Source: Cupriavidus nantongensis (GTDB lineage: Bacteria; Pseudomonadota; Gammaproteobacteria; Burkholderiales; Burkholderiaceae). Taken from it: DNA of 64,000 nucleotides. This document shows positions 9,355 to 18,408 of this stretch, piece after piece. Numbering within the stretch: position 1 is the stretch's first letter; every line of letters begins with the position of its first letter. The position numbers and the translations under genes were made by a program. The stretch covers positions 434,001 to 498,000 of the forward strand of contig NZ_CP014844.1 in assembly GCF_001598055.1 (NCBI RefSeq), read 5' to 3'. The notes under the pieces were generated by a model that saw only the letters and a program-made list of their open reading frames with translations, was not told where the DNA came from and did no database searches.

Positions 9355-10143
9355 ATGGAATTCACTGCCCTGACCGTCAATATCGCCAACCACGTCGCCA
9401 CCGTCACGCTGAACCGGCCCGACGTGCGCAACGCCTTCAACGAGACCGTGATCGCCGAGCTGACCGGCGCCTTCCGCGCGCTGGGCGACATGGACGAGGT
9501 GCGCGCCATCGTGCTGGCCGGCAACGGCCCGGCCTTCTGCGCCGGCGCCGACCTGAACTGGATGAAGAAGATGGCGGGCTACTCCGACGACCAGAACCGA
9601 GCCGATGCGCTGACGCTGGCGCAGATGCTGCACACGATCTGGTCATGCCCGCGCCCGGTGATCGCGCGCATCCAGGGCGACACTTATGCCGGTGGCATGG
9701 GCCTGGTGGCCGCGTGCGATATCGCGGTCGCGGCCGAGCATGCGCATTTCTGCCTGTCCGAGGCACGCCTGGGGCTGCTGCCCGCCACCATCAGCCCGTA
9801 CGTGATCCGCGCCATGGGCGAGCAGGCCGCGCGCCGCTACTTCATCACCGCCGAGCGCTTCGACGCGGCCGAGGCGCTGCGACTGGGCCTGCTGCATGCG
9901 GTGGTGCCGGCCGAGGCGCTCGACGCCAAGGTCGCCGAACTGACCGCTGCGCTGGTCGCCAACAGCCCCAACGCCGTGCGCGAGAGCAAGCGGCTGGTGC
10001 AGGACATCGCCGGACGCGCGATCGACAACGACCTGCTGGCCGATACGGCCGACCGCATCGCCAAGATCCGCGCGTCGGAAGAGGGGCGGGAAGGGGTGAA
10101 GTCGTTCCTGGAGAAGCGCACGCCGTCGTGGCGCCCGGCTTGA
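9355..10143 (+). CDS. liuC: Enoyl-CoA hydratase, probable methylglutaconyl-CoA hydratase
   Basis: A 262-residue crotonase-fold enzyme expected to hydrate 3-methylglutaconyl-CoA to HMG-CoA, the step between methylcrotonyl-CoA carboxylase and HMG-CoA lyase. The first oxyanion-hole region is FCAGADLNWMKKM, the second is YAGGMGLVAACDIAVA, and the likely catalytic glutamate is Glu136 in CLSEARLGLLPATISPYV. The ADLNWMK and LGLLPATI signatures resemble LiuC/AUH-type hydratases rather than FadB-type. The symbol rests on both sequence features and gene context. A GGAGCG ribosome-binding site precedes the ATG. Confidence 0.87.
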   Translation: MEFTALTVNIANHVATVTLNRPDVRNAFNETVIAELTGAFRALGDMDEVRAIVLAGNGPAFCAGADLNWMKKMAGYSDDQNRADALTLAQMLHTIWSCPRPVIARIQGDTYAGGMGLVAACDIAVAAEHAHFCLSEARLGLLPATISPYVIRAMGEQAARRYFITAERFDAAEALRLGLLHAVVPAEALDAKVAELTAALVANSPNAVRESKRLVQDIAGRAIDNDLLADTADRIAKIRASEEGREGVKSFLEKRTPSWRPA

Positions 10144-10582
10144 TCGTGGCTCATCAGCTGCGCTGGTTTGCTCCCCTCTCCCGCGCGCGGGAGAGGGGCC
10201 GGGGGTGAGGGCCGGCGCGTGCAATAGCGACGGCCTTCACTTCGTTGAGGCTCAGGGCCCTCACCCCAACCCTCTCCCGCAAGCGGGAGAGGGAGTACAC
10301 AAGCGGGAGTTTGGAACGCTCGCGGCATGCGAGAGCGCGACGCATGAAATAAAGACTGGGCGCGACTGCGTGGAGATGGCAGCACGCTAGCCACAAGCGC
10401 AGGGCTTCTTGCATGCAACGTTCGGTAATTCCCGCCAAAGCTCTGCTAACGGGAAAAATCCAGCGACATTGCCAAGCCGCGGAAGTCCTCCCTACCATGA
10501 CCCTCCCAATCCGTCCGCCACCATCGCGCCGACCGGTCCCGCCGGCGGCGCCAGCGCGGACGGCCAACCAAGGAGGGCTATC
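10144..10582. other. Intergenic region liuC-bioA
   Basis: This 439-base gap holds an inverted pair of REP-like palindromes in its first third and the leader of bioA in the rest. I see no convincing additional gene: an open frame continues upstream from bioA, but its composition lacks coding character and it contains the bioA ribosome-binding site. No clear BirA-type operator (TTGTAAACC-like dyad) was recognised. The bioA promoter should lie between about 10300 and 10560. Confidence 0.6.
10166..10293. repeat. Inverted pair of REP-like palindromes (REPIN-like)
   Basis: Two GC-rich palindromes face each other. The first, 10173-10198, is a 26-bp perfect palindrome built on CCCCTCTCCCG and is followed by GGGGGTGAGGGCC. 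The second, 10270-10293, has an 11-bp stem CCCTCTCCCGC and is preceded by GGGCCCTCACCCC, the reverse complement of the tail of the first. The two share both core and tail in opposite orientation, the arrangement described for REPINs. Related single copies occur near 2230 and 22632. Confidence 0.8.
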
Positions 10583-11983
10583 TTGGACCACCTGTCCCTA
10601 TCCCCAGGCGGCGCTGCACCTGGCCTCGGCCAGCGCAGCCGCGCCGCCGTCTGGCATCCGTGCACGCGCCTGCGTCCGGACGATGACGCCGTGCCGCTGG
10701 CGATCGTGCGCGGCGAAGGCCCGTGGCTGCACGATGCCGACGGCCAGCGCTACTTCGACGCCGCCAGTTCCTGGTGGGTCAACCTGTTCGGCCATGCCAA
10801 CCCGCGCATCAATGCCGCGCTGGCGCGCCAGATGGAGACGCTCGAGCACGTGATGCTGGCGGGCTGCACGCACGCGCCCGCGGTCGAGCTGGCCGAGCGG
10901 CTGTCGGTGCTGACCGGCGGCGCGCTCGGCAATGTCTTCTACGCCTCGGACGGCGCCTCGGCGGTCGAGATCGCGCTGAAGATGAGCTTCCACTACTGGC
11001 GCAACACCGGCCTGCCGGCCAAGCGCGAGTTCGTCTGCCTGCGCCACGGCTACCACGGCGAAACCGTGGGCGCGCTCGCCGTCACCGACGTGGAGATCTT
11101 CCGCGATGCCTACGATGCGCTGATCCGCCGCGCCCATGTGGTGATGTCGCCCGATGCGCGGCAGGCCCGGCGCGGCGAGTCCGCCGCCGGCGTGGCCGCG
11201 CGCGCGCTGGCGGAACTGGAGGCGCTGCTGCGCGAGCGCGCCGGCGCCATTGCCGCGCTGATCGTCGAGCCGCTGGTGCAGGGCGCCGCCGGCATGGCAA
11301 TGCATGACCCGTCTTACCTCGACGGCGTGCGCGCGCTGTGCGACCGCTACCGCGTGCACCTGATCGCCGACGAGATCGCGGTGGGATGCGGGCGCACCGG
11401 CACCTTCTTCGCGTGGGAACAGTCGCGCGGCACCGAGGCGCCGTTGCCGGCGCATGACTGGCCCGATTTCCTGTGCCTGTCCAAGGGCATCAGCGGCGGC
11501 TACCTGCCGCTGTCGCTGGTGCTGTCGCGCCCGGAAATCCAGCGCGCCTTTGTCGCCGACGAGCTCGCGCGCAGCTTCCTGCATTCGCATTCGTACACCG
11601 GCAACCCGCTCGCCTGCCGCGCGGCGCTGGCGACGCTGGACCTGTTCGAGCAGGACGATGTGCTGGCGCGCAACCGCGAGCGCGCGCAATGGCTGGCCGA
11701 CGGCATGGCCGCTCTTGCCGCTGACACGCGCGTGCAGCACGTGCGCCAGCGTGGCCTGATCTGGGCCGCGGACGTGCGCGACGACGTTGCCGGCGTCGAC
11801 TTCGCCGCGCGTTTCCACTATGCCGCGCGCGCGCGCGAGCTGCTGGTGCGCCCGATCGGCAATACGCTCTACGTGATGCCGCCCTACGTCTTCGACGCCG
11901 CACAGGCGCGCTGGCTGGGCCAACGGATGCTGGCCACGCTCGATGATGTGACCGCAGGCAAGGAGGTGCGCGATGCTGCTTGA
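10583..11983 (+). CDS. bioA: Adenosylmethionine-8-amino-7-oxononanoate aminotransferase
   Basis: BioA transfers the amino group of SAM to KAPA to give 7,8-diaminopelargonic acid in biotin synthesis. With a TTG start at 10583 the protein has 466 residues. The TTG was chosen because AAGGAGGG lies 5 bases upstream and family alignment begins soon after (VWHPCTRL). Class-III aminotransferase landmarks are [13 protein letters not shown], the cofactor aspartate Asp263 in [13 protein letters not shown] and the PLP lysine Lys301 in [12 protein letters not shown]. It heads a tight operon: the stop overlaps the bioF start by 11 bases. Upstream in-frame codons exist but translate non-conserved sequence. 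Confidence 0.94.
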   Translation: MDHLSLSPGGAAPGLGQRSRAAVWHPCTRLRPDDDAVPLAIVRGEGPWLHDADGQRYFDAASSWWVNLFGHANPRINAALARQMETLEHVMLAGCTHAPAVELAERLSVLTGGALGNVFYASDGASAVEIALKMSFHYWRNTGLPAKREFVCLRHGYHGETVGALAVTDVEIFRDAYDALIRRAHVVMSPDARQARRGESAAGVAARALAELEALLRERAGAIAALIVEPLVQGAAGMAMHDPSYLDGVRALCDRYRVHLIADEIAVGCGRTGTFFAWEQSRGTEAPLPAHDWPDFLCLSKGISGGYLPLSLVLSRPEIQRAFVADELARSFLHSHSYTGNPLACRAALATLDLFEQDDVLARNRERAQWLADGMAALAADTRVQHVRQRGLIWAADVRDDVAGVDFAARFHYAARARELLVRPIGNTLYVMPPYVFDAAQARWLGQRMLATLDDVTAGKEVRDAA

Positions 11984-13187
11984 ACAACTGAAGCAGGCCA
12001 CCGAACAGCGCCACGCGCTGGCGCTGACGCGCCGCCGCCGCACCGCGCACACCGCGTGCGCGCCGCACCAGGCCGTGGGCGAGGACGGTAGCGAGGCGGC
12101 ATCGCTGCTGACCTTCTGCAGCAACGACTACCTCGGGCTGGCCAACCATCCGCAAGTGATCGCCGCGCTGGTCGAAGGCGCGCAGCGCTATGGCGCCGGC
12201 AGCGGTGCCTCGCACCTGGTCAGCGGCCATTCGCTCGCGCACGCGCGGCTGGAAGCCGAACTGGCACGCTGGTTCGCGCCGTATATCGCGCAGGCGCGCA
12301 CGCTGTACTTCTGCACCGGCTACATGGCCAACATGGCCGTGCTGACCGCGCTCGGCACCGCCGGCGCGACGCTGTTCTGCGAGTCGCTCAACCATGCCTC
12401 ACTGATCGACGGTGCGCGGCTGGCGCGTGCCGAGGTGCAGCGCTACCCGCATTGCGACACCGCGGCGCTGGAAGCGCTGCTCGCGGCCAGCACCAGCGCG
12501 CGCAAGCTGATCGTCACCGACAGCGTGTTCAGCATGGACGGCAACGTCGCGCCGCTGCGCCAGCTGCTGGCGCTGGCCGAGCGCCATGAGGCGTGGATCG
12601 TCGTCGACGATGCCCATGGCTTCGGCGTGCTCGGCGAGCATGGGCACGGGGTGCTGGAAGCGCTTGGACTGTCGTCCGAACGCTTGATCTATATCGGCAC
12701 GCTCGGCAAGGCGGCCGGCGTCGCGGGTGCCTTCGTCGCCGCGCACGCGACCATCGTCGAGCATCTGGTCAACACCGCGCGGCCGTATATCTACACCACG
12801 GCCGCGCCGCCTGCGGTCGCGCATGCGCTGCTGGCAAGCCTGGCCATCATCGAAGGTGAAGAGGGCAGGCAGCGCCGCGCACAACTGGCGCGCTGCATCG
12901 CGCTGCTGCGCGAAGGCCTGGCCCGGCTGGCCGCGATCGCGGGCTGGATCCTGGGCGACAGCCAGACCGCGGTGCAGCCGCTGATCGTCGGTGACAACGG
13001 CGCCGCGCTGGCGCTGTCGGCCACGCTGGAGGCCAATGGCATCCGCGTCGGCGCGATCCGTCCGCCGACCGTGCCTGAAGGCACGGCAAGGCTGCGCATC
13101 ACGCTGTCGGCGGCGCACACCGAGGCCGATGTGCGCCGCCTGCTCGATGCGCTGGGCGCCGCGGTGGCGCAGCGGGAGGCCGCATGA
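11973..13187 (+). CDS. bioF: 8-amino-7-oxononanoate synthase
   Basis: BioF is the PLP enzyme that condenses pimeloyl-ACP (or -CoA) with alanine to form KAPA. The 404-residue protein shows the alpha-oxoamine synthase pattern: [18 protein letters not shown], the cofactor-contacting [10 protein letters not shown] (Asp212 and His215) and the PLP lysine Lys246 in [12 protein letters not shown]. The ribosome-binding site AGGAGGTG lies inside the end of bioA, and the ORF overlaps bioA by 11 bases and bioD by 4, so expression is translationally coupled. No bioC or bioH homologue is present in the window, so pimelate precursor synthesis must be encoded elsewhere. Confidence 0.95.
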   Translation: MLLEQLKQATEQRHALALTRRRRTAHTACAPHQAVGEDGSEAASLLTFCSNDYLGLANHPQVIAALVEGAQRYGAGSGASHLVSGHSLAHARLEAELARWFAPYIAQARTLYFCTGYMANMAVLTALGTAGATLFCESLNHASLIDGARLARAEVQRYPHCDTAALEALLAASTSARKLIVTDSVFSMDGNVAPLRQLLALAERHEAWIVVDDAHGFGVLGEHGHGVLEALGLSSERLIYIGTLGKAAGVAGAFVAAHATIVEHLVNTARPYIYTTAAPPAVAHALLASLAIIEGEEGRQRRAQLARCIALLREGLARLAAIAGWILGDSQTAVQPLIVGDNGAALALSATLEANGIRVGAIRPPTVPEGTARLRITLSAAHTEADVRRLLDALGAAVAQREAA

Positions 13188-13939
13188 ACGCGTACGCTTC
13201 CGCCTCTCTCGCGGCTCCCTTTGCCTGCTTCGTCACCGGCACCGATACCGGCATCGGCAAGACCCACGCCAGCGCCACGCTGCTGCATGCGCTCCATGGC
13301 GCCGGCTACCGCACCGCGGGCATGAAGCCGGTGGCCAGCGGCAGCGAATGGCGCGACGGCCACTGGCACAACGACGACGTGGCGCAGTTGCGCGCCGCCA
13401 GTTCGGTCGCGGTGCCGCTGGGCCAGACCTGCCCGTTCCTGCTGCGCACGCCGTGCTCGCCGCACCTGGCGGCTGCTCAGGAAGGCGTGCGTATCACGCG
13501 CGCGCCGATCCGCGCTGCCTTCGACGCGCTGCGCCGCCAGGCCGATGCCGTGGTGGTCGAGGGCGTGGGCGGCTTCAACGTGCCACTCGACGCCGGTGCG
13601 GTGCGCTGGAACACCGCCGACCTTGCCGTGATGCTTAGCGTGCCGGTGGTGATGGTGGTCGGCATCCGGCTCGGCTGCCTGAACCACGCCGTGCTGACCG
13701 CCGAAGCCATCCGCGCGCGCGGCCTGCCGCTGGCCGGCTGGATCGCCAACCGGGTCGACCCGGACATGCTGCTGGCCGACGAGAACATCGCCACGCTGCA
13801 CGCATCGCTCGACGCGCCGTGCCTGGGCGAGCTGCCCTGGCAGCTGGCGCCCGCCGCCGCCGCCGGCCGGCTCGAGCTTGCGCCGCTGCTGGCCGCCGCC
13901 ACCCGCTACCAGGCCGAGGCCGCCGGCCTGGCTGCCTGA
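13184..13939 (+). CDS. bioD: Dethiobiotin synthetase
   Basis: BioD closes the ureido ring of dethiobiotin from diaminopelargonate, CO2 and ATP. The 251-residue protein begins with the P-loop-type motif [12 protein letters not shown] and carries the conserved GMKPVASG and [10 protein letters not shown] segments that bind substrate and magnesium. The start overlaps bioF (ATGA) and 22 bases separate it from bioB. Length is slightly greater than E. coli BioD (about 225) because of an N-terminal and a C-terminal Ala-rich extension. Confidence 0.94.
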   Translation: MNAYASASLAAPFACFVTGTDTGIGKTHASATLLHALHGAGYRTAGMKPVASGSEWRDGHWHNDDVAQLRAASSVAVPLGQTCPFLLRTPCSPHLAAAQEGVRITRAPIRAAFDALRRQADAVVVEGVGGFNVPLDAGAVRWNTADLAVMLSVPVVMVVGIRLGCLNHAVLTAEAIRARGLPLAGWIANRVDPDMLLADENIATLHASLDAPCLGELPWQLAPAAAAGRLELAPLLAAATRYQAEAAGLAA

Positions 13940-13961
13940 CAACAACAAGATCTCATTGACC

Positions 13962-14984
13962 ATGACCCAAGCCCATACCGTTACCACCATCTCCGCCGAA
14001 TCGCTGCGCCAGACCGCGCGCCAGCATGCCTTGCCCGACGATGCCAAATGGCGCGTCGATGACGTCGCCGCGCTGTTCGCGCTGCCGTTCAACGACCTGC
14101 TGTTCCGCGCCCAGCAGGTGCACCGCGAACACTTCGATGCCAACACCGTGCAGCTGTCGACGCTGCTGTCGATCAAGACCGGCGGCTGCGAGGAGGACTG
14201 CGGCTACTGCCCGCAGAGCGCGCACCACGACGCCGGCGTCAAGGCCGAGAAGCTGATGGCGCTGGACGAAGTGCTGGACGCCGCGCGCGCGGCCAAGGCC
14301 AATGGCGCTACGCGCTTCTGCATGGGCGCCGCCTGGCGCAGCCCCAAGGACCGCCACCTCGAGCCGGTGATGGACATGGTGCGCGAAGTCAAGGCGATGG
14401 GGCTGGAGACCTGCGTCACGCTGGGCATGCTCAAGGCCGAGCAGGCGCAGCAACTGAAGGAAGCAGGCCTGGACTATTACAACCATAACCTCGACACCTC
14501 GCCTGAGTTCTACGGCAAGATCATCACCACGCGCACCTACCAGGACCGGCTCGACACCATCGGCCACGTGCGCGACGCCGGCATCAACGTGTGCTGCGGC
14601 GGCATCGTCGGCATGGGCGAGTCGCGCGAGGCGCGCGCGGGCCTGATCGCGCAGCTGGCCAATATGGACCCGTACCCGGAGTCGGTGCCCATCAACAACC
14701 TGGTCCAGGTCGAGGGCACGCCGCTGGCCGGCACCGAGGCGCTGGACCCGTTCGAGTTCGTCCGCACCATCGCGGTGGCGCGCATCACCATGCCGCAAGC
14801 GATGGTGCGGCTGTCGGCCGGCCGCGAGGCCATGGATGAAGCGCTGCAGGCGCTGTGCTTCATGGCCGGCGCCAATTCGATCTTCTACGGCGAAAAGCTG
14901 CTGACCACCGGCAACCCGCAGGCCGACCGCGACCGCGCGCTGCTGGCCCGCCTCGACATCCGCGCCGAGGGCTACGCGGGGTAA
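13962..14984 (+). CDS. bioB: Biotin synthase (radical SAM)
   Basis: BioB inserts sulfur into dethiobiotin using a radical-SAM 4Fe-4S cluster and an auxiliary 2Fe-2S cluster. With the ATG at 13962 the protein has 340 residues. The radical-SAM cysteines Cys76, Cys80 and Cys83 lie in [16 protein letters not shown]. The family motifs [13 protein letters not shown] and GGIVGMGE follow, and a late RLSAGRE supplies the arginine associated with the auxiliary cluster. It is the last gene of the bioAFDB operon and is followed 81 bases later by the biotin-dependent MCC alpha gene. Confidence 0.95.
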   Translation: MTQAHTVTTISAESLRQTARQHALPDDAKWRVDDVAALFALPFNDLLFRAQQVHREHFDANTVQLSTLLSIKTGGCEEDCGYCPQSAHHDAGVKAEKLMALDEVLDAARAAKANGATRFCMGAAWRSPKDRHLEPVMDMVREVKAMGLETCVTLGMLKAEQAQQLKEAGLDYYNHNLDTSPEFYGKIITTRTYQDRLDTIGHVRDAGINVCCGGIVGMGESREARAGLIAQLANMDPYPESVPINNLVQVEGTPLAGTEALDPFEFVRTIAVARITMPQAMVRLSAGREAMDEALQALCFMAGANSIFYGEKLLTTGNPQADRDRALLARLDIRAEGYAG

Positions 14985-15065
14985 CCCGGATCAACGCCGC
15001 AGGAAAGTGCCCGCTGGACCGCGCGCCGCCGTAATATCCCGGTTAGGGGATAACAAGGAGGGCGC

Positions 15066-17084
15066 ATGTTCAACAAGATCCTGATCGCCAACCGCGGTGA
15101 AATCGCCTGCCGCGTGGCCGCCACCTGCCGCCGGCTGGGCATCCGCACCGTCGCGGTGTATTCCGACGCCGACGCCGAGGCGCGCCACGTTGCCTTCTGC
15201 GACGAGGCCGTGCATATCGGCGGTGCCGCCGCGCGCGACAGCTACCTGCGCGCCGACCATATCATCGAGATGGCGAAGGAGACCGGCGCCCAGGCGATCC
15301 ACCCGGGCTACGGCTTCCTGTCCGAGAACGAAGCCTTTGCCGAGGCCTGCGCCGCGGCCGGGCTGGTCTTTATCGGCCCGCCGGCGTCGGCGATCCACGC
15401 GATGGGCAGCAAGAGCGCGGCCAAGCAGCTGATGGAAAAGGCGTCGGTGCCGCTGGTGCCGGGCTACCACGGCGAGGACCAGGACCCGGCGCTGCTGCGG
15501 CGCGAGGCCGACCGCATCGGCTATCCGGTGTTGCTGAAGGCCAGCGCGGGCGGCGGCGGCAAGGGCATGCGCGTGGTCGAGTCCGGCGACGGTTTCGAGG
15601 CCGCGCTGGCATCGGTCAAGCGCGAGGCCAGCGCCAGCTTCGGCGACGACAAGGTGCTGGTCGAGAAGTACCTGACGCGTCCGCGCCATATCGAGATCCA
15701 GGTGTTTGCCGACACCCACGGCAACTGCGTCTACCTGTTCGAGCGCGACTGCTCGGTGCAGCGCCGGCACCAGAAGGTGCTCGAGGAAGCGCCGGCGCCC
15801 GGCATGACCGAGGAACGCCGCCGCGCCATGGGCGAGGCGGCAGTGGCCGCGGCAAAAGCCGTCGGCTACGTGGGCGCCGGCACGGTCGAGTTCATCGCCA
15901 ATCAAGACGGCTCGTTCTACTTCATGGAGATGAACACGCGCCTGCAAGTCGAACATCCGGTGACCGAGATGATCACCGGTCAGGACCTGGTCGAATGGCA
16001 GCTGCGCGTCGCCGCCGGCGAGCCGCTGCCGCTGACGCAGCAGCAGCTGCGCATCGACGGCCATGCGCTGGAGGCGCGCATCTACGCCGAGAACCCCGAC
16101 AAGCAGTTCCTGCCGTCCACCGGCACGCTGCGCTTCCTGCGCACGCCGCCGGCGGTGCAGTTCATGCGCGGCGAGGATTCCCATGGCCCGGCCGGCGTGC
16201 GCATCGATGCCGGCGTGCGCGAAGGCGACACCATCAGCCCGTTCTACGACCCGATGATCGCCAAGCTGATCGTCTGGGGCAAGGACCGCGACGAGGCGCT
16301 GGCGCGCATGCGCCAGGCGCTGGCGGCGTACCACGTGGTGGGGTTGTCGACCAACGTGGCCTTCCTGCAGCGGCTGGTGAAGTCCGAGGCGTTCCGCACC
16401 GCCGATCTCGACACCGGGCTGATCGAGCGCAACGAGGCGGTCCTGTTTCCGCCGCCCGCGCCGGTCGGCATGGAGCTGATCGCGCTGGCGGTGGCGGCGC
16501 TGCTGGATCGCGAGGCGCGCGAACTGCGCATCGATGCCGCCGATCCGCACTCGCCGTGGACCCACGCCGGGGCCTGGCGGCTGAACGGCGGCGTGTCGCG
16601 CACGCTTCGCTTCGGCTACGGCGAGCAGGTGCTCGACGTAAAGCTGGACCGCAATGCGCGCGGCGCCACGCTGATCTACGCCGACCAGGCCGCGCCGTTT
16701 GCCTATACCTGCCAGGCCGACGATCTCCGCGTCAACCTCGGCACGCGGCGCACCCACGGACAGGTGCATGCCGATGGCGATACCTTCCACGTCTTCTATG
16801 CCGGGCGGCATGTGAGCCTGGCGTGGCTCGACCCGCTCGCCCACGCGGGAGAAACCGAGGGCGAAGGCGGCAAGCTGACCGCGCCGATGCCGGGCAAGGT
16901 CATCGCCGTAATGGTCGAAGCCGGCAGCACGGTCACGCGCGGCACGCCGCTGCTGGTCATGGAGGCGATGAAGATGGAGCACACCATCAGCGCACCGGCC
17001 GATGGCGTGGTCAGCGAAATCCTGTACGGCGTGGGCGAACAGGTGGCGGAAGGCGCGCAGCTGCTGGCATTTGCGGGGAAATAG
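15066..17084 (+). CDS. liuD: Methylcrotonyl-CoA carboxylase alpha (biotin carboxylase/carrier) subunit
   Basis: The 672-residue subunit carboxylates its own biotin with bicarbonate and ATP and hands the carboxyl group to the beta subunit encoded at 6759. It contains the N-terminal biotin carboxylase domain (MFNKILIANRGEIACR, the ATP-grasp loop GGGGKGMR, EMNTRLQVEHPVTE), a linking region of about 150 residues, and a C-terminal biotinyl domain with biotinylated Lys636 in EAMKMEHT. An AAGGAGG ribosome-binding site lies ahead of the ATG. Location right after bioB puts cofactor synthesis and apo-enzyme in one neighbourhood. The choice of MCC over acetyl- or propionyl-CoA carboxylase rests on the nearby beta subunit and HMG-CoA lyase. 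Confidence 0.92.
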   Translation: MFNKILIANRGEIACRVAATCRRLGIRTVAVYSDADAEARHVAFCDEAVHIGGAAARDSYLRADHIIEMAKETGAQAIHPGYGFLSENEAFAEACAAAGLVFIGPPASAIHAMGSKSAAKQLMEKASVPLVPGYHGEDQDPALLRREADRIGYPVLLKASAGGGGKGMRVVESGDGFEAALASVKREASASFGDDKVLVEKYLTRPRHIEIQVFADTHGNCVYLFERDCSVQRRHQKVLEEAPAPGMTEERRRAMGEAAVAAAKAVGYVGAGTVEFIANQDGSFYFMEMNTRLQVEHPVTEMITGQDLVEWQLRVAAGEPLPLTQQQLRIDGHALEARIYAENPDKQFLPSTGTLRFLRTPPAVQFMRGEDSHGPAGVRIDAGVREGDTISPFYDPMIAKLIVWGKDRDEALARMRQALAAYHVVGLSTNVAFLQRLVKSEAFRTADLDTGLIERNEAVLFPPPAPVGMELIALAVAALLDREARELRIDAADPHSPWTHAGAWRLNGGVSRTLRFGYGEQVLDVKLDRNARGATLIYADQAAPFAYTCQADDLRVNLGTRRTHGQVHADGDTFHVFYAGRHVSLAWLDPLAHAGETEGEGGKLTAPMPGKVIAVMVEAGSTVTRGTPLLVMEAMKMEHTISAPADGVVSEILYGVGEQVAEGAQLLAFAGK

Positions 17085-17100
17085 GGCGACGGCTACGGGA

Positions 17101-17120
17101 CCCGGCGCCATGGCGCCGGG
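17101..17120. terminator. Perfect 20-bp palindrome after liuD
   Basis: CCCGGCGCC followed by AT and GGCGCCGGG forms a very stable hairpin 17 bases after the carboxylase stop. No T-run follows, so it would be an imperfect intrinsic terminator, a pause site, or an mRNA 3' stabiliser. Confidence 0.45.
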
Positions 17121-17252
17121 CCCGTAAGCGGCGGAGCGTGCGAGGGATCGCGGGTATGACGTTTCCTGCGGAGATCGGGATACGTCCTACGCTGGCGCTT
17201 GACGCGTCGTGACTAGAATGGCGGACCTTCAGCCTGTCACGCCGACTTCCCC

Positions 17253-18236
17253 ATGCTACGCACGCTTTGCCGGATCCTCCTCTGGACCTTGCTGACTACT
17301 GGCATCGCTGGCACCGCTGGCACCGCCGGAGCCGCGTGTACCGGCACCGGCGTCAGTTCGACCATGGCGTTGCCGGCCGGCCTTACCATTGCGCGGGACC
17401 AGCCCGACGGCAGCATCCTGTTCGACACCGGCTGGGTCGGCACCAATTCCGCGTACGTCACATGCGACCCCCTCGAAACATGGAGCTATGGCTACGCCCT
17501 GCCGATGACGCCGGCGGCCGGCGTGGGTGTCTATGAAACCGGCGTCGCCGGCATCGGCATCCGGACCGCGTGGTCGAACACGCTCAGCGTGCAGCCGGCC
17601 GACATCACCCAGGCCATGGTGCAGAACTGGCCGCGTGCGCAGCAGACGCTGCCGAACTTCCGCGGCGCCTATCTCCCACCGGCGCTGTATCGCGTCCAGC
17701 TGATCAAGACCGGACCGATTGCGCCGGGCGTGATCGCGTTCCAGAATCCCACCGCAACCTCCATGTACGGCGGCATCGTCGCCACCTCGACCAACTTCAC
17801 CAGTACGCAGGTCAATATCCGGACCGCAGGTTGCCGCGTCACCAACAGCAATATCATCGTCGAGCTGCCGACCACCAGCCTGCAGAGCTTCAGTGCCGTC
17901 GGTTCGACGCAAGGGGCGACCCAGTTCAGCATTCCGCTGGTCTGCGATGCCGGCATCAGCATTGCCTACGAGCTGGACGGGACGGCCGACGCATCGAATG
18001 CCCCCGGCGTGCTGGCAAACCAGGCCGGCAGCGGCATGGCCACCGGCGTCGGGGTACAGGTGCTGCAAGGCAAGACGCCGGTAACGCTGAATGCGGTGTC
18101 GTCTCCGTACGTGCGGACCACCAGCGACAACGAGGCCGTCAGCATTCCGATGACCGCACGGTATTTCAAGACCAGCCCGGTCGTGACCAGCGGCCGCGTA
18201 AGTGCCATCGCCACGCTAAACATGAACTACCAGTAG
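17253..18236 (+). CDS. Orphan fimbrial adhesin/pilin-like protein
   Basis: A 327-residue exported protein. It has a signal peptide (RILLWTLLTTGIAGTAG, cleavage near the AGA at 27-29). An N-terminal domain of about 170 residues has little similarity to anything I recognise. The C-terminal pilin-like domain starts near IVATSTNF, contains GCRVTNSN and PLVCDAG, whose two cysteines could form the usual disulfide, and ends in ATLNMNYQ with the penultimate tyrosine of chaperone-usher pilins. This two-domain layout resembles FimH-type tip adhesins. No chaperone, usher or major pilin gene is nearby, so it either serves a distant fimbrial system or is a remnant. The signal peptide contains short Gly-Thr-Ala repeats encoded by a near-tandem 9-base repeat. 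Confidence 0.7.
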   Translation: MLRTLCRILLWTLLTTGIAGTAGTAGAACTGTGVSSTMALPAGLTIARDQPDGSILFDTGWVGTNSAYVTCDPLETWSYGYALPMTPAAGVGVYETGVAGIGIRTAWSNTLSVQPADITQAMVQNWPRAQQTLPNFRGAYLPPALYRVQLIKTGPIAPGVIAFQNPTATSMYGGIVATSTNFTSTQVNIRTAGCRVTNSNIIVELPTTSLQSFSAVGSTQGATQFSIPLVCDAGISIAYELDGTADASNAPGVLANQAGSGMATGVGVQVLQGKTPVTLNAVSSPYVRTTSDNEAVSIPMTARYFKTSPVVTSGRVSAIATLNMNYQ

Positions 18237-18408
18237 CGCCCCGCGCGCCGCCTGGCGCGCCTCACAAGCCCGCGCGAGCCGCGGGAACGAAGGAAATGCC
18301 CTGCCAGCCGCGGGGCTTTTTCCATTGGCGGCGCGCCCGCCATCCGCCCCCGCGGCGCATTCCTCTGCCAAAATAGCCCTTTGAACCACCAGAGTCGCTG
18401 GAGACATC

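Noticed and set aside
10409..10582. N-terminal extension of BioA from an upstream ATG
   Set aside because: The 58 extra residues are low-complexity and include the translated ribosome-binding site. TTG 10583 has ideal AAGGAGGG spacing and fits the family length.
14991..17111. 706-codon minus-strand frame across the MCC alpha gene
   Set aside because: It is a complementary-strand shadow of a complete biotin carboxylase; no ribosome-binding site or recognisable motif.
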